This document shows positions 16,376 to 27,743 of a stretch of 64,000 nt of DNA, in pieces. The stretch is from DASRDR01 sp963812945 [NCBI: uncultured Candidatus Rokubacteria bacterium] (lineage in GTDB: Bacteria; Methylomirabilota; Methylomirabilia; Rokubacteriales). The position numbers and the translations under genes are program-made. The number at the start of each line of letters is the position of its first letter. The stretch's first letter is position 1. The notes beneath the pieces were generated by a model. The model was given only the letters and a program-made list of their open reading frames with translations. It had not been told where the DNA came from and made no database searches. The DNA lies in contig CAWEXD010000003.1 in the NCBI GenBank assembly GCA_963812945.1, positions 248,001 to 312,000 of the forward strand, written 5' to 3'.

Positions 16376-17428
16376 CTATCCCAGCGGCGCCGCGCTGCCC
16401 AGGCGCGTGAGGCGCCGGGACACGAGACGCGCGGTGTACTCGACGAGCGGCACGATCTTCGCGTAGGGCATGCGCCGCGGCCCGACGACGCCGAGCACGC
16501 CCAGCACGCGGTCGTGGAACCGGTAGGACGCGGCGACCAGGCTGGTCTCCTGCATCTCCTGGAAGGGGATCTCCGACCCGATCACCACCTGGACGCCGGC
16601 GGACGCCTGCGCCCGCGTCGTCAGGAGCTCGATCAGCTGCCGCTTCTCCTCGAACGTCTTGAGGAGCGCCCGCATCGTCCCGATGCCGAACTCCGGCTGA
16701 TCGAGCATGTTCATCGCGCCGCCCACGTAGAGGTTCCGGTCCCAGAGGGACTGGAACACCTTGCGCGCGACGTAGGCCGCCGTGCGCAGGATGCGCTCGG
16801 CGTCGGGCGCGGTCCCGGCCTCGGCCACCTGGCTCCGGATCTCCTGGAACGTGAGCCCCGCGTAGCGCTCGGTGAGGATCCGCGCCACCTCGCGGATCTC
16901 GCTCCGCGGCACCGGCTCCTCGAACGCCAGGATGCGGCTCGTCCCCCAGCCCGTCTCGGTCGCCAGCACGACGAGCGCGCGCTCCCCCTCGACGGGGATG
17001 AGGTCGACCCGCTCGAGCCGCGTGTGCTGGAGCGGGGGCGCGAGGATGACCGCGGCGTAGTGGGACAGCTCGGAGAGCTGCGCCGACGTCGTCTCCAGGA
17101 GGTCGTCGATCTCGCTCCGGGTGCCGGTGACCTGGCGCTGGAGCCGGAGCGCCTCCGCGCGGCGGAGCTCGACGCGCCCCATCAGGCTGTCGACGTAGTA
17201 CCGGTACGCCTTGTCCGTCGGCACGCGCCCCGCCGAGGTGTGGGGCTGGCCGAGGTAGCCCATCTCCTCGAGGTCCGCCATGGTGTTCCGGATCGTCGCC
17301 GGCGAGAGCCCCAGCGCGTACTTCTTCGCCAACTGGCGGGAGCCGACGGGCTCCGCCGTGACGGTGTACTCGAACAGCAGGGCCTGGAGGACTTGCCGCG
17401 CGCGGTCGCTCAGCTCGTCTGGGCTCAC
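16376..17428 (-). CDS. hrcA: Heat-inducible transcription repressor HrcA
   Basis: 350 residues. The N-terminal winged helix includes EPVGSRQLAKKYALGLSPAT and IRNTMADLEEMGYLGQPHTS, followed by AGRVPTDKAYRYYVD, all standard HrcA motifs. The dimerisation and GAF-like domains follow, with LDQPEF and VVIGSEIPF near the C-terminus. HrcA represses class I heat-shock genes by binding CIRCE elements, folded by GroEL. I find no CIRCE inverted repeat in front of this operon, so its own promoter may not be a target. It starts with GTG, preceded by AGAGGAG. Confidence 0.95.
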   Translation of the reverse strand: MSPDELSDRARQVLQALLFEYTVTAEPVGSRQLAKKYALGLSPATIRNTMADLEEMGYLGQPHTSAGRVPTDKAYRYYVDSLMGRVELRRAEALRLQRQVTGTRSEIDDLLETTSAQLSELSHYAAVILAPPLQHTRLERVDLIPVEGERALVVLATETGWGTSRILAFEEPVPRSEIREVARILTERYAGLTFQEIRSQVAEAGTAPDAERILRTAAYVARKVFQSLWDRNLYVGGAMNMLDQPEFGIGTMRALLKTFEEKRQLIELLTTRAQASAGVQVVIGSEIPFQEMQETSLVAASYRFHDRVLGVLGVVGPRRMPYAKIVPLVEYTARLVSRRLTRLGSAAPLG

Positions 17429-17490
17429 GGGCTCCTCTGGAGCGTCAACGGATGGACAGGCTTGGCCGATTGGCGCGTTTCACCATCGCA

Positions 17491-17519
17491 AATATCCAGG
17501 CGCGATGCGGGGTTGTCAA
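17491..17519 (-). promoter_or_regulatory. Housekeeping-type promoter of hrcA-grpE-dnaJ
   Basis: On the minus strand TTGACA (17519-17514) and GATATT (17496-17491) are separated by 17 bases. This is a near-consensus sigma-70 promoter about 60 bases upstream of the hrcA GTG. No CIRCE-like (TTAGCACTC/GAGTGCTAA) repeat overlaps it. Confidence 0.7.
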
Positions 17520-17612
17520 GGAGCGGGGCCCTCGCGGCCAACGGGCTGCCAATCGGTCGCCAGTCGATCGCTTGTCCACGCCTCCAGCGCCTCGAGCAGC
17601 GGATGGTGCGAG

Positions 17613-18818
17613 TCAGACCAGCTCGGCGAAGATCGTGTCCGAAACGAGGACACCGCGGTCCGTGAGGGCAAGCCGTCCGTCGCGGACGGCCAGCACCCCG
17701 GCCGCCTCGTAGCGGGCCAGGGCCGCGGCGGCGCCACCGGGGCTATCGGCGACGTGGTCCTTCAGCCACTCCACCGGAATGCCCTCGGCCAGCCGGAGCC
17801 CGAGGACGATGCGCTCGGCGGCGATCTGCCGCTCGGTCAGGCGCTCCCAGCCCTCGATCGCCAAGGAGCCGCTCCGGACCGCGGTCCGCCAGCGGGGCTC
17901 GGAGCGCTGGGTCCAGTATCGGACCGCGCCGAGGGCGCCGTGGGCGCCCGGGCCGAGCCCGACGTAGTCGTCGCGGCGCCAGTAGCCGAGGTTGTGGCGC
18001 GAGCGGCGGCCCGGCCGCGCGAAGTTCGAGATCTCGTAGCGGTCGAGGCCCGCTCTCGCCGTGCGCTCGACCAGCGTCTCGAACTGGGCGACCAGCAGGT
18101 CCTCGTCGGCCAGCCCGGACGGCGGGCGGCGACCGAAAGGCGTGGCCGGCTCGAGCGTGAGGGCGTACGCCGAGAGATGCTCCGGCCCCCAGGTGAGCGC
18201 CTCGTCGAGGGTGCGCGTCCAGCCGGCCAGGTCCTGGTCGGGACACGCGAAGAGGAGATCGAGGCTCACGTTGTCGAACCCGGCGGCGCGCGCCGCGCGA
18301 TAGGCCGCGCCCGCATCGGCCGCGGAGTGCGTGCGCCCGAGGCGCCGGAGCAGCGCGTCGTCGAGGCTCTGGACGCCGAGCGAGAGCCGGGTCACGCCGG
18401 CCGCCCGGAAGGCTCGGAGCCGGTGCGCGTCGAGCCCCTCGGGATTCGCCTCGAGGGTCACCTCGGCGTCGGGCGCGAGCCCGAGCCCCTCCCGCGCGTC
18501 GGCCAGCATCGCCGCGACCGCTTCCGGCGGCAAGAGCGAGGGCGTGCCGCCGCCGAGGAAGAGGCTCCCCGCGGGCACGCCGCCGGCCCAGGGGAGGGCC
18601 GCGTAGTGCTGGAGCTCGGCCCGGAGGGCGGCGACGAAGGGCGCGATCCGGTCGTCGCGGTGGATCGCCACGTTGAAGTCGCAGTACGGGCACTTCGTGC
18701 GGCAGTAGGGGCAGTGCACGTAGATGCCGAACTCGCGACTCCGGGGGCCGACGGAGAGCTCCGGCTCCGGGGGGAGGCCGGCGCGATCCGCGTGCCGCAA
18801 GGCGAACGGCTGGGCCAT
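17613..18818 (-). CDS. hemW: HemW-like radical SAM heme chaperone
   Basis: 401 residues. The 4Fe-4S/SAM motif is CRTKCPYC within HCPYCRTKCPYCDF, an HemW-type CxxxCxxC with one extra upstream Cys. Further motifs are LFLGGGTPSLLPP, LEANPEG, RLSLGVQSLDD, NVSLDLLFACPDQ and YEISNFARPGRRSRHNLGYW. The last of these and the C-terminal winged-helix-like domain separate HemW from HemN. HemW binds heme and acts in heme delivery to respiratory enzymes. The start at 18818 gives a 28-residue extension before the core; the longer frame to 19106 is read-through of lepB in another frame. It follows lepA and lepB, a very common gene order. Confidence 0.92.
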   Translation of the reverse strand: MAQPFALRHADRAGLPPEPELSVGPRSREFGIYVHCPYCRTKCPYCDFNVAIHRDDRIAPFVAALRAELQHYAALPWAGGVPAGSLFLGGGTPSLLPPEAVAAMLADAREGLGLAPDAEVTLEANPEGLDAHRLRAFRAAGVTRLSLGVQSLDDALLRRLGRTHSAADAGAAYRAARAAGFDNVSLDLLFACPDQDLAGWTRTLDEALTWGPEHLSAYALTLEPATPFGRRPPSGLADEDLLVAQFETLVERTARAGLDRYEISNFARPGRRSRHNLGYWRRDDYVGLGPGAHGALGAVRYWTQRSEPRWRTAVRSGSLAIEGWERLTERQIAAERIVLGLRLAEGIPVEWLKDHVADSPGGAAAALARYEAAGVLAVRDGRLALTDRGVLVSDTIFAELV

Positions 18819-18862
18819 GCCCGGAGGCCCGTCGGAGTGAGGCACCCCTCCCCTCCGAGAGC

Positions 18863-19507
18863 CTAGTGGATGAGCTTCCCCAGCCGGCTCCACCGGACGC
18901 GCTCCCAGATCGCCCCGCCCCGCTCGGAGTCCCAGGACCAGTAGATCAGGAAGGCGCGGCCCTTGATCTTGTCGCGCTTGACGAAGCCCCAGTAGCGGCT
19001 GTCCTGGCTGTTGTTCCGGTTGTCGCCCATCACGAAGTAGGAGTCCGCCGGCACCTTGACGGACGTGGTCTCGCTCAGGCCGAAGCGCTCCTCCCACTTG
19101 CCCCACGGGTCGTCGACGGGCCGGCAGCTCGGCTCCGGCGGCCGGCAGTTCACGTAGATCTTCTGGGCCGCGATGTGGAGGTCCTCCCCGCCGACCGCGA
19201 TGATCCGCTTGATGAAGTCGCGCGACTCGTCGACCGGGTACTTGAAGACGATGACGTCGCCCCGCGCCGGATCGGCGAAGCGGTAGATGAACTTGTTGAC
19301 CAGGATGTGGTCGCCGACCTCGAGCGTCGGGATCATGGAGCCCGAGGGGATCTTGAACGCCTGGACGACGAAGGTCCGGATCAGGAGGGCCAGGAGCACC
19401 GCGACGAGGATCGCCTCGGCGTACTCCCGGACGACGGACTTCTTCCGCAGCTTGGGCGCCTCCTGCGGGACGTCCTCCGGCGACGTGTGGTTGATGGGCT
19501 GCGTCAT
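18863..19507 (-). CDS. lepB: Signal peptidase I
   Basis: 214 residues. One N-terminal membrane segment (AILVAVLLALLIRTFVV) anchors the protein. It carries the catalytic Ser57 in IPSGSMIPTL, the general base Lys100 in FIKRIIAVGGE, and the family box GDNRNNSQDSRYWG. It cleaves Sec and Tat signal peptides at the periplasmic face of the inner membrane. It begins 11 bases after the lepA stop and ends about 45 bases before hemW, so lepA-lepB-hemW is probably one transcript. Confidence 0.95.
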   Translation of the reverse strand: MTQPINHTSPEDVPQEAPKLRKKSVVREYAEAILVAVLLALLIRTFVVQAFKIPSGSMIPTLEVGDHILVNKFIYRFADPARGDVIVFKYPVDESRDFIKRIIAVGGEDLHIAAQKIYVNCRPPEPSCRPVDDPWGKWEERFGLSETTSVKVPADSYFVMGDNRNNSQDSRYWGFVKRDKIKGRAFLIYWSWDSERGGAIWERVRWSRLGKLIH

Positions 19508-19518
19508 CGTCGGGCGGC

Positions 19519-21312
<1,794 letters not shown>

Positions 21313-21364
21313 CGGGGCATCGGCATCTCGATTGCGCACTGCCTCTCCATCGGTGATCTGGCGG

Positions 21365-22795
21365 TCATCGGGCGGTGAGCCGGGTCACCAGGGCCTCGGC
21401 CGCCACGTGGAGCTCATCGACCTCCGTCGCGCTCGGTGCCTCGACGTAGACTCTCAGCACGGGCTCCGTCCCGGAGGGCCGGATCAGCACCCACGTGTCG
21501 TCGCCGAGCCAGTACTTCCGTCCGTCCAGCGTCTCGCACCGGGTCACCGCCCGCGCGCCGATCCGCGCCGGCGGCGCGGCGTCGAGTGCGGCCACGAGGG
21601 TACGGCCTCGGTCCGGCGAGAGGGTGTAGTCGCACCGCCGATAGGCCGCGGCGCCGGCCTCGGCTTCCATGTCCCGCAGGAGCGCGTCGAGAGTGGTTCC
21701 CGCGGCCACGACCGCTTCCAGGACGAAGAGGGCCGACAGGAGACCGTCGCGCTCGGGCAGGTGGTCTCTGAACCCCATCCCACCCGATTCCTCACCACCG
21801 ATCAGGATATCACGGCTGAGCATGAGGCTCGCGATGTGCTTGAATCCGATGGCCGTCACGTGGAGCGTGAGGCCGTGCCGCGCGCAGATCCGGTCGACCT
21901 GCATGCCCATCGCGAACCCCTTGGCCACTTCGCCGCGCCAGCCGCGCGCGCCGACGAGATGGCGGACGAGGAGCGCGAGCACCTCGTGGGGCGTCACGTA
22001 CCGGCCGGAGCCGCTCACCACGCCCAGCCGGTCGCCGTCCCCGTCGGTCGCGACGCCCAGGTCGGCCCCGGTCGCGCGCACCTCCGCCACGAGCCCGTCG
22101 AGGTGCGGCAAGATCGGCTCCGGATGGAGTCCGCCGAACAACGGGTCGGGCGCGTCGTGGAGAAGCCGGACTTCCCCCCACGCGGCCGGGACCAGCTCCC
22201 GGAGGAGGCCGTCGCCGGCCCCGTGGAGGGCGTCGGCGACGATCCGCAAGGGGCGCGGCGGACGCCGGTCGAGCGCCACGCGACTCCGGAGCCGCGCGAG
22301 GTACCGGGGCAGGAGATCGACGGGCTCGACCGTCCCTGGCGTCCCCCGCGCGCCGGCAGGCGCCGGACCGTCGAGGGCCGCCTCCACCCTGGCGGTGAAC
22401 TCGGGGGTGGCGGAGCCGCCGAACGGCCCCTTCAGCTTGATCCCGTTGAACCGGGCCGGGTTGTGGCTCGCGGTCACGACGAGGCCGCCCGCCGCCTCGA
22501 GCGCCGTCACGCTGTACGAGACCACCGGCGTGGGCACCGGCCGGTCCGCGAGCAACACCCGGAAGCCGCGGCCGGCGAGGATGTCGGCGGCCAGCTCCGC
22601 CACCCGCCGGGAGTTGAAGCGCGTGTCGTAGCCCACGACCAAGGGGCGGCGGGGGCCGGTCTCGTCCGCGACCCACACCGTGGCCGCGGCGTGGACCACG
22701 CGCGCGACGTTCGCCTCGGTGAAGTCGTCCGCGATGACGCCCCGCCACCCGTCCGTGCCGAAGCGGATGGCGGGGGTCCGACCTCCGGACGACAC
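21365..22795 (-). CDS. Phosphoglucomutase/phosphomannomutase family protein
   Basis: 476 residues of the alpha-D-phosphohexomutase family. The active-site phosphoserine loop is [11 protein letters not shown], the metal loop DGDGDR, the sugar-binding loop GGEESGG and the phosphate loop RPSGTEP, all intact and in order. It interconverts hexose 1- and 6-phosphates, feeding sugar nucleotide synthesis. Its GTG start directly follows the TGA of the nucleotidyltransferase gene. The two form a kinase-independent route from hexose-6-P to an NDP-sugar. Whether the substrate is glucose or mannose cannot be settled from the motifs. Confidence 0.93.
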   Translation of the reverse strand: MSSGGRTPAIRFGTDGWRGVIADDFTEANVARVVHAAATVWVADETGPRRPLVVGYDTRFNSRRVAELAADILAGRGFRVLLADRPVPTPVVSYSVTALEAAGGLVVTASHNPARFNGIKLKGPFGGSATPEFTARVEAALDGPAPAGARGTPGTVEPVDLLPRYLARLRSRVALDRRPPRPLRIVADALHGAGDGLLRELVPAAWGEVRLLHDAPDPLFGGLHPEPILPHLDGLVAEVRATGADLGVATDGDGDRLGVVSGSGRYVTPHEVLALLVRHLVGARGWRGEVAKGFAMGMQVDRICARHGLTLHVTAIGFKHIASLMLSRDILIGGEESGGMGFRDHLPERDGLLSALFVLEAVVAAGTTLDALLRDMEAEAGAAAYRRCDYTLSPDRGRTLVAALDAAPPARIGARAVTRCETLDGRKYWLGDDTWVLIRPSGTEPVLRVYVEAPSATEVDELHVAAEALVTRLTAR

Positions 22796-23872
22796 TCAGG
22801 GATCCCCGGCCAGGCGGGAGTAGTCGGCGAGGCGCGTGCGGTCGCCGAGGACGGCCCCGGGCGTCACCCGGGCGTGCGCGCCGATGGACGCGTCGCGCCC
22901 GATCAGGCACCCGGCGAGGCGGGCCGCGGCCCCGACCTCCACCTCTTCCCACAGCACCGCCGTCTCGATCTGGGCCCCTGCCCCGATGCGGCAGCCGGGG
23001 CCGAGGACGACGCCCGGCCCCACGACGGCGTCCGCCTCCACGCGACAGCCCGGTCCGATCGCTACCGGGCCCTGGATCCGCGCCGAAGGGGCCACCGTCG
23101 CCGTGGAATCGATCCATCCCTGGGGACTCTCGCGCCCGGCCGGCTCGACGTGGCCCCGGAGCCGCCGCGCCAGGAGATCCTGCTGGGCCTGGAGGTACTT
23201 CGCCGGGGTGCCGATGTCGAGCCAGTAGCCCGTCGAGACGAAGCCGTAGAACGGCACGCCGCGCTCGAGGAGCAGCGGGAAGAACTCGCGCTCCATCGAG
23301 TGGGGCTCCCCTTTGGGGATGAGCTCGAGGAGCTCGCGCTCGAGCACGTAGACGCCGCCGTTGACCGTGTTCGTCGTGACCTCGTCCCAGCCCGGCTTCT
23401 CGAGGAAGCGCCGCACGCGGCTGTTCCCCTCGAGCTCGACGAGGCCATAGGCCGTGGGGTTCTCGACGGGCGTGAGGTAGATGGTCGCCGCGGCCCCGCT
23501 GGATTCGTGGGCGGCGAGCATCGCGGACAGGTCGAGATCGGTGAGGATGTCCCCGTTCAGGACGACCACGCGGCCGTCGACCAGATCGGCGGCGTTCCGC
23601 ACGCCGCCGGCGGTGCCGAGGGGGTCCTTTTCGACGACCTCTCGGAGCCGCACGTCGCCGAGCCGCTGCTGGTCCATGGTCGCCCGGATCGCCTCCGCCC
23701 GGTGCGAGACGGACAGGATCACGTCGCGCACGCCGTGGGCGCCGAGGAGGCCGAGCTGATAGCAGAGGAACGGCACGTTGAGGAGCGGCACCACCGGCTT
23801 CGGCCGGTCCAGGGTCAGGGGGCGCAGCCGGGTGCCCAGACCCCCGGCGAGGATGACGGCCTGGATCGTCAT
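22796..23872 (-). CDS. Sugar-phosphate nucleotidyltransferase with left-handed beta-helix
   Basis: 358 residues. The N-terminal nucleotidyltransferase domain starts AVILAGGLGTRLRPLTLDRPKP, with VVLNGDILTDLD as the metal-binding DxD region and NGGVYVLERELLE. The C-terminal part has hexapeptide repeats (RIQGPVAIGPGCRVEADAVV and VVLGPGCRIGAGAQIE), forming a left-handed helix. It resembles mannose-1-phosphate guanylyltransferase (GDP-mannose) or glucose-1-phosphate thymidylyltransferase-like proteins of the long type. It abuts the phosphohexomutase gene, which would supply its sugar 1-phosphate. Confidence 0.88.
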   Translation of the reverse strand: MTIQAVILAGGLGTRLRPLTLDRPKPVVPLLNVPFLCYQLGLLGAHGVRDVILSVSHRAEAIRATMDQQRLGDVRLREVVEKDPLGTAGGVRNAADLVDGRVVVLNGDILTDLDLSAMLAAHESSGAAATIYLTPVENPTAYGLVELEGNSRVRRFLEKPGWDEVTTNTVNGGVYVLERELLELIPKGEPHSMEREFFPLLLERGVPFYGFVSTGYWLDIGTPAKYLQAQQDLLARRLRGHVEPAGRESPQGWIDSTATVAPSARIQGPVAIGPGCRVEADAVVGPGVVLGPGCRIGAGAQIETAVLWEEVEVGAAARLAGCLIGRDASIGAHARVTPGAVLGDRTRLADYSRLAGDP

Positions 23873-23885
23873 GTGGGGCCGGCGC

Positions 23886-24071
23886 TCAGGCGCGCCCGGA
23901 GCCCCCGGGCGGAGTCCACTCGGCGGCCTCGCTCACGAGCATCACCGGGATGCCATCCCGGATGGGATACACCTTGCGGCACGCCCGGCAGATGATGCGC
24001 GCGTCCTCGAAGAGGAGGTCGCCCTTGCAGATCGGGCAAACCAGGATGGCCTTGAGCTCATCGTCGATCAT
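23886..24071 (-). CDS. Trm112/UPF0434 family small protein
   Basis: 61 residues. [10 protein letters not shown] and [18 protein letters not shown] are the two halves of the YcaR/UPF0434 (Trm112-like) zinc-ribbon-like fold with four cysteines. The eukaryotic homologue is a partner that stabilises methyltransferases; bacterial members often lie among lipid A or surface polysaccharide genes, as here between the UDP-sugar genes and the nucleotidyltransferase. The C-terminus is Gly/Arg-rich. Confidence 0.9.
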   Translation of the reverse strand: MIDDELKAILVCPICKGDLLFEDARIICRACRKVYPIRDGIPVMLVSEAAEWTPPGGSGRA

Positions 24072-24122
24072 CGCGATGCCTCCCGGGAGCGGTTGCCGGC
24101 CCGCCGGCTGCGGGTCGAGCGC

Positions 24123-25040
24123 CTAGCGGAACCACTCGATCGTCCGGCGGAGCCCCTCGTCCACGTCCACGCTCGGTTCCCAATCGAGGAGCCTGCGGGC
24201 GCGGCTGATGTCAGGCTGGCGGATCTTCGGGTCGTCGACGGGCAGTGGCTGGAACACGATGGGGCTCGCGCTCCCGGCCAGGCGGGTGATCCGCTTCGCG
24301 AGCTCGAGGAGTGTCATCTCGTGCGGATTGCCGAGGTTGACGGGGTCGTGGATCTCGGACTGCATGAGCCGCCAGATGCCGTCGACGAGGTCCGACACGT
24401 ACATGAAGGAGCGCGTCTGGGAGCCGTCGCCGTAGACCGTCATCGGCGCTCCCTGCAGGGCCTGGCGGATGAAGTTCGGGATCGCCCGCCCGTCGTCCGG
24501 CCGCATTCGGGGTCCGAAGGTGTTGAAGATGCGGACGATGCGCGTGTCGAGACCGTGGTAGCGGTGGTAGGCCATGGTGATGGCCTCGGCGAAGCGCTTG
24601 GCCTCGTCGTACACGCCGCGGGGCCCCACCGGGTTCACGTTGCCCCAGTAGTCTTCCCGCTGCGGGTGGACGAGGGGGTCGCCGTACACCTCCGAGGTCG
24701 AGGCCAGCAGGAACCGGGCCCGCTTCGCCTTCGCGAGCCCGAGTGCGTTGTGCGTCCCCAGCGCGCCCACCTTGAGGGTGGGGATCGGCAGGTTCTGGTA
24801 GTCCACCGGGCTCGCCGGGCTCGCGAAGTGCAGCACGTAATCGATCGACTCCGCGACGTCGATGTAGTTGGTGACGTCGTGGCGGATGAAGCTGAAGCGC
24901 GCCGAGGGCAGCCGGTCGATGTTGTCCCGGGAGCCGGTCGAGAGGTTGTCGAGGCAGATGACGTCCGCCCCGCGCTCCAGGAGGAACTCGCAGAGGTGCG
25001 AGCCGATGAAGCCCGCCCCGCCGGTCACCAGCACGCGCAT
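24123..25040 (-). CDS. UDP-glucuronate decarboxylase-like NAD-dependent epimerase (UXS family)
   Basis: 305 residues, extended short-chain dehydrogenase/reductase. It has the NAD-binding [11 protein letters not shown], the active-site region STSEVYGDP, and the YxxxK pair in [25 protein letters not shown] and [10 protein letters not shown] are UXS-typical. UXS makes UDP-xylose from UDP-glucuronate, the product of the UDP-glucose dehydrogenase gene immediately upstream in the operon (11-base gap). This pairing strongly supports the assignment. UDP-xylose would feed a surface glycan. Confidence 0.92.
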   Translation of the reverse strand: MRVLVTGGAGFIGSHLCEFLLERGADVICLDNLSTGSRDNIDRLPSARFSFIRHDVTNYIDVAESIDYVLHFASPASPVDYQNLPIPTLKVGALGTHNALGLAKAKRARFLLASTSEVYGDPLVHPQREDYWGNVNPVGPRGVYDEAKRFAEAITMAYHRYHGLDTRIVRIFNTFGPRMRPDDGRAIPNFIRQALQGAPMTVYGDGSQTRSFMYVSDLVDGIWRLMQSEIHDPVNLGNPHEMTLLELAKRITRLAGSASPIVFQPLPVDDPKIRQPDISRARRLLDWEPSVDVDEGLRRTIEWFR

Positions 25041-25050
25041 GCGAGGCCGC

Positions 25051-26361
25051 TCAGGCGGGGAAGATCGGCTTCCGGCCGATCGAGTGGTACTCGAATCCGA
25101 GGCGCCGCATCCGCTCGGGCTCGTAGATGTTTCGCCCGTCGAAGACGAGCGGCCGCCGCATCACTTCCCGCAGCCGCTCGAGGTTCAGCAGCTTGAACTC
25201 GTTCCACTCGGTCACCACGACGACGGCGTCCGCGCCCGCCGCCGCCTCGTAGGAGGACTGGCAGTATCCGACCGCCGCCGGGAGGTGTCGCCGAGCGTTG
25301 TCCATGGCGACCGGGTCGTAGGCGCGCACGCGCGCCCCGGCCTCGACCAGCCGGGGAATCAAGTCGACGCTCCGCGCCTCGCGCATGTCGTCCGTCTTGG
25401 CCTTGAAGGCCAGCCCCAGCACCGCGATCACCCGGTCTTCCATGGGGTCGAGGATCTTCCGGATGAGCCCGATGAACCGCTGGACTCGCTCACGGTTGAC
25501 GTCGACGACGGAGCGGAGCATGCGGAACTCGTAGCCGAGGGCCGCCGCGGTCTGGATCAGGGCGTCGGTGTCCTTCGGGAAGCACGAGCCGCCGTAGCCG
25601 AGGCCCGCGTTCAGGAAGGCGGCGCCGATCCGCGGGTCCAGGCCCATGCCCTTCATGACCTGCGTGACGTCGCCCCCGGCGAGCTCGCACAGGTTGGCGA
25701 TCTCGTTGATGAAGGAGATCTTGGCCGCCAGGAAGCCGTTCGAGGCGTACTTGATGATCTCGGCCGAGTGGACGTCCGTGATGATCATCGGCCGCTCGAG
25801 CGGGGCGTAGAGCTCGAGGAGCGGCATCGCCACCTGCTGGCTCGGCGCGCCGATGACGATCCGGTCGGGCCGGAGCGTGTCCTCGATCGCGGAGCCCTCG
25901 CGCAGGAACTCGGGGTTCGAGACGACGTCGAAGTTGACCGGCCGCGGGCGATTGCGCTCGATGATGTCCCGGACGAGGTCCCCGGTGCCGACCGGCACGG
26001 TGGACTTGTTCACGATGACCTTGTACCGGTCGAGCGCCTGCGCGATCCCGTGGGCGACCTCCTCGACGGCCGTGAGGTCGGACTCGCCGCTGGCCTTGGG
26101 GGGAGTGCCGACCGCGATGAAGATGATGTCCGAGCGCCGCACCGCGTCAGCCAGCTCCGTGGAGAAGGTCAACCGGCCGTCGGCGACGTTGCGCGCGACG
26201 AGCTCCTCCAGCCCCGGCTCGTAGATCGGCATCTGGCCGGCCCGGAGCCCCTGGATCTTTTTGACGTCCTTGTCGACACAGATGACGTCGTTGCCGAGGT
26301 CGGCGAAGACCGCCCCCGTCACGAGCCCCACGTAGCCGGTCCCGACCACCGCAACGTTCAT
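25051..26361 (-). CDS. ugd: UDP-glucose 6-dehydrogenase
   Basis: 436 residues. The Rossmann motif is [12 protein letters not shown]; the catalytic Cys260 is in [14 protein letters not shown], and [24 protein letters not shown] and the C-terminal [10 protein letters not shown] are family hallmarks. It oxidises UDP-glucose twice to UDP-glucuronate with NAD+. It is the first gene of the minus-strand sugar-nucleotide cluster (ugd, UXS-like, Trm112-like, nucleotidyltransferase, mutase). About 130 bases separate it from the carbamoylase gene upstream, where its promoter must lie. Confidence 0.96.
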   Translation of the reverse strand: MNVAVVGTGYVGLVTGAVFADLGNDVICVDKDVKKIQGLRAGQMPIYEPGLEELVARNVADGRLTFSTELADAVRRSDIIFIAVGTPPKASGESDLTAVEEVAHGIAQALDRYKVIVNKSTVPVGTGDLVRDIIERNRPRPVNFDVVSNPEFLREGSAIEDTLRPDRIVIGAPSQQVAMPLLELYAPLERPMIITDVHSAEIIKYASNGFLAAKISFINEIANLCELAGGDVTQVMKGMGLDPRIGAAFLNAGLGYGGSCFPKDTDALIQTAAALGYEFRMLRSVVDVNRERVQRFIGLIRKILDPMEDRVIAVLGLAFKAKTDDMREARSVDLIPRLVEAGARVRAYDPVAMDNARRHLPAAVGYCQSSYEAAAGADAVVVVTEWNEFKLLNLERLREVMRRPLVFDGRNIYEPERMRRLGFEYHSIGRKPIFPA

Positions 26362-26489
26362 CGCAATCGCCTCATGCCGGGCGTCGAGCCCCGGATTCTT
26401 CGGACGATCCGGCTATGTTACCGGACCCCCCTCAGCCCGGCAAGCAAGCGGCTGACGGCTGCATGCGGCTGGGTGGACGCGCGACCCGC

Positions 26490-27743
26490 CTACTCGGCCA
26501 GGCGGAGGAGGGTGCCGAGCAGCACGTTGGCCCCGCGCTCGATCGCGGGCCAGTCGGTCCACTCATCGGGCCGATGGCTCCGCCCGCCCTGGCTCGGGAC
26601 GAAGAGCATACCGGCATCGGTCACGGCCGCCAGGACCTGGGCGTCGTGGCCGGCGCCCGAGGGCATGCGGCGAGTGGGGAGACCGAGGTCCTCGGCCGCG
26701 GCCTCGATCGCCGCCTGGATCCGCGGCGACATGTGCACGGGCTCGGCGCGCATGAGGTGCTCGACCTCGAGGACGAGCCCGCGCGTCCGCGCCACCCGGC
26801 GGGCCACCTGGAGCGTGCGGGTCGCCAGGCGCTCGAGGACGGCCGGGTCCGGGTCGCGCAGCTCCTGCAGCAGGGCCGCGCGCTCGGGGACGATGTTCGG
26901 CACGCCCGGGCGGACGTCGACGACGCCGATGGTGGTGACCGCGCGTCCCTGGCCGCCCCGCACGACCAGCTCGCGGCTCTTCGTCGCGTACTCGGCGGCC
27001 GTGAGGAAGGCATCGCGCCGGCGATCCATGGGCGTGGTGCCCGCGTGGTCGGGCTGACCGACGAAGGTCAGGCGGAAGCGCCGGATGCCCACGATGCCTT
27101 CGACGACGCCGATCGGCACCCCGCCGGCCTCGAGCCACGGCCCCTGCTCGATGTGGAGCTCGACGTACGCGGCGATCTCGCGCGGGTCCCGGCGGGCCTC
27201 GGGCGCCCGCGCGAGGTCGAAGCCCGCGCGCCGCATCGCCTCGGGCAGAGCGAGCCCGGTCGGGTCGGCGAGCCGCTCGGCCAGGACGGGGTCGAGACTC
27301 CCGGTCATCGCGCGGGAGCCGAAGAACCCGTAGAAGCGCCCCTCTTCGTCCGTGAAGGCCGCGACCTCGAGCGCCCGGCCAGGCCGCACCGGAGCCGCCG
27401 CGAGCGTGCGCAGGCACTCGAGGCCGGCCAGAACGCCGAGGGCCCCGTCGAGCGGCCCGCCGCGGGGCACCGTGTCGATGTGGGAGCCCGTCATGATCAC
27501 CGGCGCTGGCGGCCCTGCCGCCGTCGTCGCGCCGAGCCGGCCGAAGACGTTCCCCGCCGGATCCACGCGCGCGGTCAGGCCGGCGTCGCGGAGCCGGCCG
27601 AGGAGCCACGCGCGGGCAGCCTCGTGCGCGGGGCTCCACGCGGGGCGCGAGATCCCTCCCGAAGGGTCCTGGCCGATGGCCGCGAGGGCCTCGATGTCCT
27701 GACGGAGCCGCCCGAGGTCGATCCGCAGCGCGTCCGGTCTCAT
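26490..27743 (-). CDS. M20-family N-carbamoyl-L-amino acid hydrolase / allantoate amidohydrolase-like enzyme
   Basis: 417 residues. The metal ligands fall in TGSHIDTVPRGGPLDGALG, DEEGRFYG, ELHIEQGPWLE and the C-terminal FVPSQGGRSHRPDEW. The dimer-domain residue is in GQPDHAGTTPMDRRRD. This pattern is that of the hydantoinase/carbamoylase (HyuC/AmaB/AllC) branch of peptidase M20, binuclear metal enzymes that hydrolyse a carbamoyl or ureido amide. The ATG overlaps the MFS stop codon (ATGA), so it is coupled to the MFS and amidohydrolase genes upstream. Substrate within the family is not resolved. Confidence 0.9.
   Translation of the reverse strand: MRPDALRIDLGRLRQDIEALAAIGQDPSGGISRPAWSPAHEAARAWLLGRLRDAGLTARVDPAGNVFGRLGATTAAGPPAPVIMTGSHIDTVPRGGPLDGALGVLAGLECLRTLAAAPVRPGRALEVAAFTDEEGRFYGFFGSRAMTGSLDPVLAERLADPTGLALPEAMRRAGFDLARAPEARRDPREIAAYVELHIEQGPWLEAGGVPIGVVEGIVGIRRFRLTFVGQPDHAGTTPMDRRRDAFLTAAEYATKSRELVVRGGQGRAVTTIGVVDVRPGVPNIVPERAALLQELRDPDPAVLERLATRTLQVARRVARTRGLVLEVEHLMRAEPVHMSPRIQAAIEAAAEDLGLPTRRMPSGAGHDAQVLAAVTDAGMLFVPSQGGRSHRPDEWTDWPAIERGANVLLGTLLRLAE

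Noticed and set aside
17429-17612. CIRCE operator upstream of hrcA
   Set aside because: No TTAGCACTC/GAGTGCTAA inverted repeat or close variant was found; only a sigma-70 type promoter.
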